DNA of 9,462 bases from CAYRTD01 sp964426915 (GCA_964426915.1 CAYRTD010000148.1:1-9462); one strand, 5' to 3'. Shown: positions 1 to 7,248, numbered from the stretch's first letter. Notes: generated by a model not told the origin, from the letters alone. Program-made: numbers and translations.

Positions 1-103
1 TAAAGCTCCGGTGACAGAATGCGGAGGATTTGAGGGAGAAACCTCTCTCTCCTTCCAATCAAAACAGATGAAGGGTCTTAAGTTGACGCGTATGCCCAAC
101 ACC

Positions 104-155
104 GCGTGCCGCAGAAGCTTCAGGCGCCTACGCTAAAGCTTCTGCGACAGCGTGC
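104..155. repeat. REP-like palindrome A
   Basis: The arms at 110-120 and 136-146 are perfect reverse complements (11 bp, core GCAGAAGCTT / AAGCTTCTGC) around a 15-nt loop that itself contains the palindrome GGCGCC. The hexamer GCGTGC occurs in direct orientation just outside both arms (104-109 and 150-155). A strong hairpin outside any gene suggests a dispersed intergenic repeat of REP type. I know of similar palindromes between Bacteroidetes genes, but could not check the copy number. Confidence 0.55.
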
Positions 156-182
156 GGAGGCGCAGGGGTTGAACTGGAATAG

Positions 183-202
183 CCATGGGTGACAACCCAT
201 GG
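183..202. repeat. REP-like palindrome B
   Basis: A perfect 8-bp stem, CCATGGGT and ACCCATGG, surrounds the 4-nt loop GACA, and the flanking G and T can extend it by a wobble pair. It lies in the same orientation-independent palindrome cluster as palindrome A. There is no T tract on either strand, so it is not an ordinary terminator. Confidence 0.55.
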
Positions 203-223
203 TAAATGTAAACGACAGCACCT

Positions 224-244
224 CCCCGACCTTTAATGGGGGTC
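224..244. repeat. Small palindrome C
   Basis: There are two alternative pairings, CCCC (224-227) with GGGG (238-241) or GACC (228-231) with GGTC (241-244). This is the third hairpin-capable unit in the cluster. It is weak alone and is reported because it adjoins palindromes A and B. Confidence 0.3.
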
Positions 245-310
245 AAAATAGGATAACCAAAAATTTATCAGAACATAGCCCAACCTGACAGACAATAATA
301 AAAATGAAAA

Positions 311-350
311 AAAATGACCTTTTCAAACGAAAATTTGAAAAGGTCATTTT
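311..350 (-). terminator. Rho-independent terminator of the secreted-protein operon
   Basis: A perfect 17-bp inverted repeat (311-327 and 334-350) has a 6-nt loop. Read on the minus strand, the stem is followed directly by a run of eight T, then CATTTTT. The plus-strand side has no T tract, so it works for minus-strand transcription. It lies 70 nt past the stop codon of the 421-1293 gene. Confidence 0.85.
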
Positions 351-420
351 CACAAAATTAAAAATACCCCGAAAAACTCTGAACTAATTTTCTTTCAGCA
401 AGATGGTTCTTTAATCTATT

Positions 421-1293
421 CTAATACGTCAGTGCCACCGACATAAGAACAACATCATCCGAATAAGTTGACGAAGTACCTTCCCGCTGAATGCTTACTC
501 GCCACCAATCTTTTGTAAGTCTATCAGCCGGAATTGTGATCCTTTGTTCATACACAGTTCCGAAACCAAGTCCTCCGGATACCGCTACACCTCCGGTTGA
601 ACTGATTGAGCCGGGATCAACCCTTCCTTCACCATGATTCAAAGAGGTAGGCCTGATAAAAAAATCAACTACTCCTGATGCGCTCGTTGTGGTGGTGAAG
701 AAAAGCGAAAACTCCACGTCCCCTCCTGAATAATCGCCAGGTTTCTTTAGTGTCAGATTCGCGCCACCTGAAAAAGTCTGTTTCCAAAGTAATCCGTTTG
801 GGTTTTCAGATATATTGCTCGAAGTAGGGGAGATAGCAAGGGCGAAAGCCGGAATTGATACAATATTATTGGTTTCCGGAGGATTCAGCAAATTATCAGC
901 TGTCTTTGAATGTAAAGCATAAGGCACGCTTAACAACTGGCTTGTGCCTGTAATGCTGTATGCACTGCCTCCAGCCGGATCTACTTCAGTTTTTATAAAA
1001 TAGGGCCCGTTTGCCCAGTCAATTGCTGAAAAATCATCCGAGGTTGTTCCTGTTCCTATTTCAATTGTTACTAATCCATTTTCGTTGGAAGAGGGTGTAT
1101 GGGTTTCGGTATAAACTTCTGTACCACCTTCAGAACTTTGCAAAATACTGATCTGCATGCCTATGTTCTGATCCTTTACTAACTGGTCGCTACTATTACG
1201 AATTACAGCCTGGTAAGTCATTTTTTCGGGGCTTTGTGCCCATAGTGAAGCAGTTAATATAACTGCTGCAATAAATGTAAATATTCTTTTCAT
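421..1293 (-). CDS. Secreted surface protein with Bacteroidetes N-terminal module and jelly-roll-like C-terminus
   Basis: This is a 290-residue exported protein of unknown function. Residues 1-19 are a signal peptide (MKRIFTFIAAVILTASLWA, cut before QS). Residues about 20-135 form a module that I recognise from many Bacteroidetes surface proteins: PEKMTYQAVIRN near the start, then ENGLVTIEIG, and the closing ITGTSQLLSVPYALHSKTA-like segment (residues 114-132). Residues about 145-290 are a predicted beta-rich domain (LKKPGDYSGGDVEF, DWWRVSIQREG, DDVVLMSVALTY) that recalls C-terminal jelly rolls of phage fibre proteins; that likeness is from memory and unverified. No T9SS sorting tail is present. 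It starts 11 nt after the stop of the T9SS cargo gene, so the two are almost surely co-transcribed. The ATG at 1293 gives the complete signal peptide; the upstream sequence is A-rich with no Shine-Dalgarno sequence. The terminator at 311-350 ends the unit. A surface structural or adhesin role is plausible but not shown. Confidence 0.8.
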   Translation of the reverse strand: MKRIFTFIAAVILTASLWAQSPEKMTYQAVIRNSSDQLVKDQNIGMQISILQSSEGGTEVYTETHTPSSNENGLVTIEIGTGTTSDDFSAIDWANGPYFIKTEVDPAGGSAYSITGTSQLLSVPYALHSKTADNLLNPPETNNIVSIPAFALAISPTSSNISENPNGLLWKQTFSGGANLTLKKPGDYSGGDVEFSLFFTTTTSASGVVDFFIRPTSLNHGEGRVDPGSISSTGGVAVSGGLGFGTVYEQRITIPADRLTKDWWRVSIQREGTSSTYSDDVVLMSVALTY

Positions 1294-1304
1294 ATTCGTT
1301 GTTA

Positions 1305-1802
1305 TTATTTTTTAATGAATGTAATTGTTTTAATTTCTCTGCCTTCTTCAGTTACTTTCAAGAAGTATGCAGCTGAAGGCAGCTTGTTAATGGAAATTTT
1401 TGACTGATTATTCTCCATAATATTATTCCGGAGAAGTTCTCCCTTTAAATTATAAAGTGAGACCTGATAATCTGTTTTTATATCACCGCTAACTTTCAGT
1501 ATAATTTGATCTTCGGCCGGATTGGGATAGACCGTAATGGCAAGCCCGGCCTTCGTGTCTTGCTCAATGCCGCTTACTACATAAATTTCATAAGCTTGTT
1601 GTATCCCTTGCGCAACAGTACCACTGGAAGCTTCAGAAATTGTTGTAAACCCGACCTCGCCCGCAGTAAAGCTTACTATTCCCCCGCTGCCTGAAGCGGT
1701 CCCGCCGGTGGCCGGCAATGCCTCATGTAGCTGCTGTGCATGTAATCCTGAAAGTCCCGCTAAAAGGAAAACATACAATAATTGCCTTTTTTTTCTTTTC
1801 AT
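1305..1802 (-). CDS. Small secreted protein with T9SS type A C-terminal sorting domain
   Basis: This is a 165-residue T9SS cargo. A longer open frame extends upstream to 1886, but the ATG at 1802 puts a signal peptide at the N-terminus (MKRKKRQLLYVFLLAGLSGLHA, cut before QQ), so I chose it. Residues 23-79 are a short Gly/Ser/Thr-rich module (ATGGTASGSGGIVSFTAGEV, then VAQGIQQAYEIYVVSGIE) often found in Bacteroidetes. Residues about 84-165 are the sorting domain, with the signature VYPNPAEDQIILKV, the strand YQVSLYNLKGELL and the end EIKTITFIKK. In this family the tail directs export through the outer membrane and is then removed, leaving a mature part of only about 60 residues. The gene is first in a two-gene operon. 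A possible promoter is TTTG at 1884-1887 and TATATTTA at 1854-1861 on the minus strand, one base off consensus and weakly supported. Confidence 0.85.
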   Translation of the reverse strand: MKRKKRQLLYVFLLAGLSGLHAQQLHEALPATGGTASGSGGIVSFTAGEVGFTTISEASSGTVAQGIQQAYEIYVVSGIEQDTKAGLAITVYPNPAEDQIILKVSGDIKTDYQVSLYNLKGELLRNNIMENNQSKISINKLPSAAYFLKVTEEGREIKTITFIKK

Positions 1803-1974
1803 AATGTGATTTTTAATTTTGGTTTTTGACTCTACGGAATATAAAATGACCCGTAAATATATGGACAACAGCACAAAAAACCTCAAATCTTAGTTGTTAA
1901 AGAAATCATAAAAAAAAATCAAAAGGTTCAGAAATATTCAGTACCGGTAAAAAGTGTTTCTTTATTCAGTAAGC

Positions 1975-2009
1975 AAAAAAAAAACCGCCCGAAATCAAGT
2001 TCCGGGCGG
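1975..2009 (-). terminator. Terminator of the ferredoxin gene
   Basis: A 7-bp perfect G+C stem (CCGCCCG at 1985-1991, CGGGCGG at 2003-2009) has an 11-nt loop. On the minus strand it is followed by ten consecutive T (complement of 1975-1984). It starts 27 nt after the ferredoxin stop codon, so the ferredoxin appears to be transcribed alone. Confidence 0.9.
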
Positions 2010-2035
2010 CTTCAATAATTTTATTTTATCCTGTA

Positions 2036-2203
2036 CTATTCGGGATGAATAGCCTCAACAGGACATACATCTGCACATGCACCACAATCAGTGCATAATT
2101 CAGCATCAATTGTATAAATATCTCCTTCAGAAATTGCTTCCACGGGACATTCATCTATACAGGTACCACATGCAGTACATTCATCAGTAATTACGTAAGC
2201 CAT
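2036..2203 (-). CDS. 2[4Fe-4S] ferredoxin
   Basis: This 55-residue protein is a bacterial (clostridial-type) ferredoxin, a cytoplasmic low-potential electron carrier. The two cluster-binding motifs are complete: C9-x2-C12-x2-C15-x3-C19-P (CTACGTCIDECP) and C37-x2-C40-x2-C43-x3-C47-P (CTDCGACADVCP). The halves are internal repeats of one another (ECTACGTCIDECPVEAI and LCTDCGACADVCPVEAI), as expected for this family, and the length is normal. The ATG at 2203 gives MAYVITDECTACG, the standard start of these proteins; the TAG stop is at 2036-2038. It has its own promoter (2246-2275) and a strong terminator (1975-2009), so it is monocistronic although it lies on the same strand as both neighbouring operons. 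It implies an anaerobic or fermentative host; the partner enzymes are not in this window. Confidence 0.96.
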   Translation of the reverse strand: MAYVITDECTACGTCIDECPVEAISEGDIYTIDAELCTDCGACADVCPVEAIHPE

Positions 2204-2245
2204 TTTATTTGAATTTATTTATTGAAAAATTAATTGTTTGCACTG

Positions 2246-2275
2246 CAAAGTTATATTCTTAGTTCAAATTGCAAA
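2246..2275 (-). promoter_or_regulatory. Bacteroidetes-type promoter of the ferredoxin gene
   Basis: On the minus strand there is TTTG (2275-2272), an 18-nt spacer and TAACTTTG (2253-2246), a full match to the Bacteroidetes sigma-A -7 consensus TAnnTTTG. Transcription would start near 2239, giving a leader of about 36 nt before the ATG at 2203. Confidence 0.7.
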
Positions 2276-2369
2276 CTAATTATATCCTTATCAGGTCTAT
2301 TTTTAAGGGGTCTAAATAGAGTCTGTCCATAATGTCCGATATCTGCGTTGCTGCAAAAATTTTTAATCC

Positions 2370-3557
2370 CTATTCCCCCAATAAATTAACCGCCATCCAT
2401 GAAAATAACCCCATGGAAAGTTTCATGGCATTTTCATCTATATTAAGACGTGAGCTATGAAGAGCCGCTGCTTCCTCTCCTGCCCCGGCAGTGCCCAGCC
2501 TGAATAATACCGAAGGGTATTCCTGTGAAAAATAAGCAAAGTCTTCCGCAGTCATACGGATATCGAGATCCTCCACATTGTCTTCCCCGATATAATCTAC
2601 AGCTAGACCCCGGAGAGTCCTAGTGAGTTCCGGGTCATTATGCAGTACAGGATACCCTTTTCTGATCTCTATCTCTGCTTTTGCGCCCATTGAACTGCAG
2701 ATATTCTTTGTTAATGATTCTATTTTCTCATGGGCTCTTTTTCTCCACTTCTCATCCATGGTGCGGAAAGTACCTTCAAGCGATACGGTATCGGGAATAA
2801 CATTGACGGCACCGTCTGCAATCACCCTGCCTATAGACAGAACTGAGGGCATTCCGGGTTTATTACTCCTGCTTATTATTTGCTGCAGGGCAATTATAAG
2901 ATGCGATGCGATCAATACAGGATCATTCAGCCTGTCGGGTAATGCTGCATGCCCGCCTTTTCCTATTACTTTTATATAGATCTCGTCGCTCGATGCCATG
3001 TACATCCCCGGCCGGAAACCTGTTTTTCCCACCTCAAGTTCAGGGTAAACATGCTGTGCGATCATGAGCTCCGGTTTTTCAGTGCCAAAGAGATCTTCTT
3101 CAAGCATGAGTTTAGCTCCACCGGGAATTCTTTCCTCCCCGGGTTGAAAAACGAATTTTATCTTGCCCCTGAGTTCATCCCGGATTTCCTGAAGAACCCT
3201 TATGGCACCCAGCAAAGATGAAGTATGAACATCGTGACCACATGCATGCATAATCCCGTTATTCACCGAGCGGTAATCAAAGTCATTTTCTTCCTGAATA
3301 GGAAGTGCATCCATATCAGCCCGGAACCCAATAATCTTCCCGGAGAATTTCCCTTCTATTTCAGCTACGATGCCGGTTTTAACAATTCCTTTACGGTATT
3401 TGACCCCCCATTCATCCAGCCTCGAGCATATATAATCGGAAGTTTCAAATTCCTGAAATGATAATTCAGGATGTTTATGAAGATGTCTCCTGATTTCCAG
3501 AATTTCATTGAAATATTTCCTGGCAAGCTTATTTATTCTATTTTTCAGATCATCCAT
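2370..3557 (-). CDS. M20D metallopeptidase family amidohydrolase (N-acyl-amino-acid hydrolase type)
   Basis: This is a 395-residue cytoplasmic zinc-dependent hydrolase of family M20D, which includes hippurate hydrolases, N-acetyl-amino-acid deacetylases and IAA-amino-acid hydrolases. Numbered from the ATG at 3557, the metal ligands are all in place: C106 and H108 in HACGHDVH, E142 in PGEE, H169 in AQHV and H367 in ALHSS. E141 is the likely general base. RRHLHKHPELSFQE (about 23-36) is the usual N-terminal signature, and the lid/dimerisation domain has IGKGGHAALP with H203. AEDFAYF (337-343) is also typical. Length is normal and there is no signal peptide. The frame can be extended to a TTG at 3569, overlapping the upstream gene, but the ATG fits better: it lies one base after the TAA of the TSUP gene, a sign of translational coupling. 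It is last in the three-gene operon; no clear terminator follows. The substrate cannot be fixed from sequence. Confidence 0.92.
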   Translation of the reverse strand: MDDLKNRINKLARKYFNEILEIRRHLHKHPELSFQEFETSDYICSRLDEWGVKYRKGIVKTGIVAEIEGKFSGKIIGFRADMDALPIQEENDFDYRSVNNGIMHACGHDVHTSSLLGAIRVLQEIRDELRGKIKFVFQPGEERIPGGAKLMLEEDLFGTEKPELMIAQHVYPELEVGKTGFRPGMYMASSDEIYIKVIGKGGHAALPDRLNDPVLIASHLIIALQQIISRSNKPGMPSVLSIGRVIADGAVNVIPDTVSLEGTFRTMDEKWRKRAHEKIESLTKNICSSMGAKAEIEIRKGYPVLHNDPELTRTLRGLAVDYIGEDNVEDLDIRMTAEDFAYFSQEYPSVLFRLGTAGAGEEAAALHSSRLNIDENAMKLSMGLFSWMAVNLLGE

Positions 3558-3558
3558 A

Positions 3559-3927
3559 TTATTTACCAAAAATCATTTTTGCTGCTGCCAGCATCATTAA
3601 AAAACCAAAGATCTGTTTCAGAGTCCTTTCAGGTAGGCTTACCGCCCATTTCGACCCGAACCACGAACCGATGATAAAAGTGAGCATCAGAATAACTGCA
3701 TATTTCATGTTAACATGACCGGCTTTGTAGTAATTAACCACCGCAAGAATACCAATTGGCGCAAGCATGGTTGCAAGGCTTGTGCCCTGTGCGTTGTGCT
3801 GACTCATACCCACAACAAAGACAAGGACAGGGACCATAATGATTCCTCCACCCACTCCCATGGTTCCACCCACGAATCCGGCCAATAGCCCTGTTATAAC
3901 AAGAATAAGTATAACCGTAATTGTCAT
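3559..3927 (-). CDS. Half-length TauE/SafE (TSUP) family membrane protein
   Basis: This is a 122-residue integral membrane protein matching one half of the TauE/SafE (DUF81) family, whose members are often sulfite, sulfonate or other anion permeases of about 250 residues. The hallmark lies at residues 13-33: GLLAGFVGGTMGVGGGIIMVP. HNAQGTSLATMLAP (44-57) is also typical of the first repeat. Hydrophobic segments lie at about 2-20, 28-42, 50-67, 75-92 and 105-119. The second repeat is absent, and this is not an obvious break: the gene begins 10 nt after the large outer-membrane gene and stops one base before the amidohydrolase ATG, leaving no room for a lost half. Short one-repeat members of the family exist and would need to oligomerise. 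The transported substrate is unknown. The start ATG at 3927 gives a membrane segment at once, with no Shine-Dalgarno sequence. Confidence 0.85.
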   Translation of the reverse strand: MTITVILILVITGLLAGFVGGTMGVGGGIIMVPVLVFVVGMSQHNAQGTSLATMLAPIGILAVVNYYKAGHVNMKYAVILMLTFIIGSWFGSKWAVSLPERTLKQIFGFLMMLAAAKMIFGK

Positions 3928-3937
3928 ACAGAAAGAT

Positions 3938-6900
3938 TTAGAAATCCAAATTTAAAGAAAAATAAAAGATTCTCGGTAAAATGGTCCTATTCTCAATTCC
4001 CCATGCCCAGTCAACTCTTACAAAATAACCGAATAAACGGGTTCTGGCACCAAAACCATATCCCGCAACCAGAGGTTCTCTGTTGGAATCCACAACCACT
4101 TTCACCGGACCGTTTATATATTCTTCAATATCGTATTTATTTTCACCTGCCCAGGGGTGTAATCCCGCCCATGCAGTTCCGATATCAAAAAAACCGATAA
4201 GCTGCAAATTATTCAAAAAAGAAGAGGACAAAGGTCGGTTAGCGATATAACGTATCAAAGGCCAACGTATTTCTGAGTTTATGAGTGCGAAATTATTTCC
4301 ATTACGTATATTTTGGGTAAATCCTCTCATGTTGGTAGCAAGGGTCTGGAAGGCATAATTTCTTGAATAATCAATAGGTACGGAGCGATCGAAGGTTTGA
4401 ACATTGGGATTAATATTCGTCCAGTTATCCACACTTCCAAGATAATAAATAAGAGGGGTATTCCCGAAAGCAGTACTGGCAGCAAAGCGATTTGCCCAAA
4501 TAAGTGTACGGTGAACACGGGTATAATGCCTGAAATCTGCTCCTAAAACAAACAGATCAGACTTTTTCTGGTCGATCTGATTATAGGCTTCTGCAAATAA
4601 TTTGTATCGTAGACCCTGATATAGATTCAGACCCAATGAACGTGTATTGTCAAACACGTAGGCCAGTCTTATTCCGGCCCAGGGTTTAATTATTGCATTT
4701 TCATTCAGATTATTTAGATCGGTAGAAAGGAAAACGCTTTTATCATTCCTGTAAATTGCGGTACCTTCCAGCCTGGCAACCTGACTGAAGGGGTATTTCA
4801 GAACAAACATTAATTCATGGGAATACGTCTTAAGCAGGGAGGTTTCTGTATTTGCATTAAAAACCTGCCTGTGAAAAATAACCTGCTTATCCCACCGGTT
4901 CTTTAGATCTTCAAAACTTAATAAATATTCATTGCTGTTAAAGTCGGTAGCAAACCTTACACCTCCGATAATCCTGTAATCTTCAAACAAATCATTAGCT
5001 CCTACCTTGAATAGTAAATTAAAACCCGGATTGAAGTATACAGCTCCGCCCGTAAATGTCTGGTAAGACTCGTTTAGAAAGCTGAAATCTACCTGATTGA
5101 CAAGATAGGTGGGATAAAAGGTAGTTTCATAATCGATATATCTAAGCCTTTCAGCTTCCTGAACGGTATCCATTACCAGCCTGAGATTATTATCCTTAAG
5201 CCTGTCGTTATAATACCTCAATTTTTCCTGTTCGAACACATAATTATTAATATCAATGTCTGGAAAATCCAGTTTGATAGTATCCTCCCCTTCAATAATG
5301 TTATTATCAACTATACTTTTAATGGGAATTTTCTTTTGTTTAATATCCTGTATACTATCCTTTTCTTGAAGTTCCTGGCTATGTTTCTTCTTGAAGGGAG
5401 TTGGCTTCACATTATCCTTTATATCATCCGGGTCGATATCACCCTTGTACATTTTATAGCTGCCGTTATGGTATATGACCTCGGAATACATTCCAGTCTT
5501 CGGATCAATATGATGCTCAACAATATTTCTCCGGTAATTTGTCAAAGGCCGGGTCCGGGCAAAAAACCGGTAATGGGTAGTTGTGTCAATATAGCTTATG
5601 GCACTGTCATACTCTGCAAGATATCGATTAAGAATACCGTTTTTATCACTCAGATAGAGAAACTGATTCTTGCTCAAAACATAAGGCTGCTTTCTGGTTG
5701 AGTAATCCCTGTCGCTCACCCTCCTGAGAACATTCGACTTTTTTTCAAGATCATAAATAAATACATTGAAGTTTTCTGAGAGACTTGAAGGGCTTTTGCT
5801 ATTGTCAAGCGTATCGGATTTGCGGTTGGATGTGAAAATAATCTTTTTTGAATCATCATAAAACCGGGGACTCAGATCATCAGCCAGGTCATTGGTTATT
5901 CTGTTATTGCTCCCGGTAACGATATCGTGAACATAAATATCGGTCTGCCCCCGGCGAACCCCGGATATCACAAATTTTAAGCCATCATCGGAATACGAAA
6001 GATCAAGAATTTTCTCAAAATAAATAAAAAGCCGGGTGGAGTATTCCTGAAGATCAAGATCGTAATAGCTAAGTCGCAATTCCCCTTCTTCTTCTTCCAG
6101 CCATGCAAGTATTTTCCCGGAAGGATGCCATGCAAGAAGCGGATAAGAATAGTCTGTTATCTGCTCTATCATGTGACCTTCCCTTTCCAGTCTTTTTTTC
6201 TTTTCAGTGCGGGTATCGTAAAGCCAGACTTTATATCTGCCCATTTTATTAGTGACGTATGCTATATGATTACCGTCAGGACTAATCTTGACCTCACTGT
6301 AAACTGTTTTCTTCCTGGGCCTTTTTAATACCTGACTTTCCTCCGGTAAATTCCGGAAATCCTCCTGAGGCAGGTACATAGAAGAATAATATCCCAGCCA
6401 CTCATTTGACAGATCCTTCAGAGGCAATCCCAGAACATTATAAAATCCCTGGTTAATGTTTTTATTAATCCGGGTCAGATACAATATATTGGGGATGACA
6501 GATTTCCCAAAATTATCGGCAATATATTTCCAGAAAGAATGACCCGCATAAAGAGCATCCTGATCCTCCAATCTGTTAAATTTCTCAAAACGGCCGCTTA
6601 TGATGCCGTCCTTAACCCTGTTCTCCAATTTAAAATCCCAGGGATTGGAAATGTAAGATACCAGGCCTTTAATATACCACTCAGGAAGATTCAGCAGGGT
6701 TGCTCCTGTAAAATTATCCCTGAAATCATTTCCATAAAGCATCTCATAGATCAGAGCTTCTGCTAGAGTTTCAGTGATCTGTTTTTTGAGTTTATTATGA
6801 TCTCCCTCGAAATATACAAATATTTTATTCTGAATAATCCTTGTAACCCCACCAACATTAGCCTGTTTTTCATCATCCAGATGCAATTGACCAATATTGC

Positions 6901-7243
6901 TTTGCTTAAAATCAGATAACTTATTATATGTAATGAAAATTAGCCTTTTTTCAAAATTGTAATCGAAAAACCGTTCCACCCTTGGCAATTCATCTTTTAA
7001 GTAATCAGCCACAAATAATGACAGCTCCCGGCCTTCCTCATAGGAATAAACATCAAAACGATCGAAACGGTAATATTTCCAGTAGAAAGGGTTGTACTGG
7101 ACCCTGTTTTTGCCAAAAGTCATCTGATGCCCGTTATAGAACTGCCCCACAGAGATGGATGGTAAGACAAACAGGATGGTTAATGCAGCAAATATGGCTC
7201 TCTTTATCCGGCTCACGAATTTTATTTTCTTTACAAATCTCAA
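3938..7243 (-). CDS. Outer-membrane protein: degenerate peptidase-like domain, TolB-type propeller and Omp85-like barrel
   Basis: This is a 1101-residue exported protein of a conserved Bacteroidetes type whose function I do not know. Residues 1-33 are a signal peptide (hydrophobic core about 17-30, cut before QF). Residues about 45-290 resemble the MA-type gluzincin peptidase fold, but the HExxH position reads TLAEALIYEML (159-169), and the usual LPxWFxEG reads LPEWYIKG (186-193), so zinc ligands are missing. Residues about 315-535 form a WD40-like TolB propeller (VKISPDGNHIAYVTNKMGRY, LAWHPSGKILAW, LSYSDDGLKFVISG and others). A charged linker spans about 600-700. Residues about 715-1101 look like a transmembrane beta-barrel with Omp85 signatures: MRGF (972-975), FFDIG (1018-1022) and a terminal aromatic (FYFSLNLDF). 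No POTRA repeat is evident. The start is uncertain: the first codon at 7243 is TTG, and a GTG at 7216 also yields a good signal peptide. It is the first gene of a three-gene operon. A role in surface protein handling is inference only. Confidence 0.8.
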   Translation of the reverse strand: MRFVKKIKFVSRIKRAIFAALTILFVLPSISVGQFYNGHQMTFGKNRVQYNPFYWKYYRFDRFDVYSYEEGRELSLFVADYLKDELPRVERFFDYNFEKRLIFITYNKLSDFKQSNIGQLHLDDEKQANVGGVTRIIQNKIFVYFEGDHNKLKKQITETLAEALIYEMLYGNDFRDNFTGATLLNLPEWYIKGLVSYISNPWDFKLENRVKDGIISGRFEKFNRLEDQDALYAGHSFWKYIADNFGKSVIPNILYLTRINKNINQGFYNVLGLPLKDLSNEWLGYYSSMYLPQEDFRNLPEESQVLKRPRKKTVYSEVKISPDGNHIAYVTNKMGRYKVWLYDTRTEKKKRLEREGHMIEQITDYSYPLLAWHPSGKILAWLEEEEGELRLSYYDLDLQEYSTRLFIYFEKILDLSYSDDGLKFVISGVRRGQTDIYVHDIVTGSNNRITNDLADDLSPRFYDDSKKIIFTSNRKSDTLDNSKSPSSLSENFNVFIYDLEKKSNVLRRVSDRDYSTRKQPYVLSKNQFLYLSDKNGILNRYLAEYDSAISYIDTTTHYRFFARTRPLTNYRRNIVEHHIDPKTGMYSEVIYHNGSYKMYKGDIDPDDIKDNVKPTPFKKKHSQELQEKDSIQDIKQKKIPIKSIVDNNIIEGEDTIKLDFPDIDINNYVFEQEKLRYYNDRLKDNNLRLVMDTVQEAERLRYIDYETTFYPTYLVNQVDFSFLNESYQTFTGGAVYFNPGFNLLFKVGANDLFEDYRIIGGVRFATDFNSNEYLLSFEDLKNRWDKQVIFHRQVFNANTETSLLKTYSHELMFVLKYPFSQVARLEGTAIYRNDKSVFLSTDLNNLNENAIIKPWAGIRLAYVFDNTRSLGLNLYQGLRYKLFAEAYNQIDQKKSDLFVLGADFRHYTRVHRTLIWANRFAASTAFGNTPLIYYLGSVDNWTNINPNVQTFDRSVPIDYSRNYAFQTLATNMRGFTQNIRNGNNFALINSEIRWPLIRYIANRPLSSSFLNNLQLIGFFDIGTAWAGLHPWAGENKYDIEEYINGPVKVVVDSNREPLVAGYGFGARTRLFGYFVRVDWAWGIENRTILPRIFYFSLNLDF

Positions 7244-7248
7244 ATTTA
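7241..7248 (-). promoter_or_regulatory. Possible -7 promoter element of the outer-membrane protein operon
   Basis: The minus strand reads TAAATTTG (7248-7241), matching TAnnTTTG. It overlaps the TTG start codon. No good -33 TTTG or TTG is present at the right distance. If it is real, the mRNA starts near 7234 and translation would have to begin at the GTG at 7216. In A+T-rich DNA this match could be chance. Confidence 0.3.

Larger units (their letters stand above)
1..310. other. Gene-free left edge with palindromic repeats
   Basis: I see no credible coding region here on either strand. The content is a series of G+C-rich palindromes, listed separately, in an otherwise A+T-rich genome. The heptamer GCGGAGG occurs twice, near 20-26 and 154-160. 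The stretch 245-310 is A+T-rich and runs into the terminator of the neighbouring minus-strand operon. Confidence 0.6.

Noticed and set aside
1803..1886. N-terminal extension of the T9SS cargo (28 extra codons).
   Set aside because: It would put a second, unlikely hydrophobic stretch ahead of a normal signal peptide; the ATG at 1802 gives a standard start.
2286..2310. CCTTA...TAAGG hairpin as a terminator of the three-gene operon.
   Set aside because: The stem is about 5 bp with a long loop and no T tract on the minus strand.
2623..3461. Three plus-strand frames opposite the amidohydrolase.
   Set aside because: They are shadows of a gene whose catalytic residues are complete on the other strand.
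3558..3569. TTG start for the amidohydrolase at 3569.
   Set aside because: It overlaps the TSUP gene and uses a rare start codon, while the ATG at 3557 lies one base after the TSUP stop and keeps all conserved motifs.
5336..5701. A 121-codon plus-strand open frame within the large outer-membrane gene.
   Set aside because: It is antisense to a well-supported gene and its translation shows no domain or composition typical of a protein.
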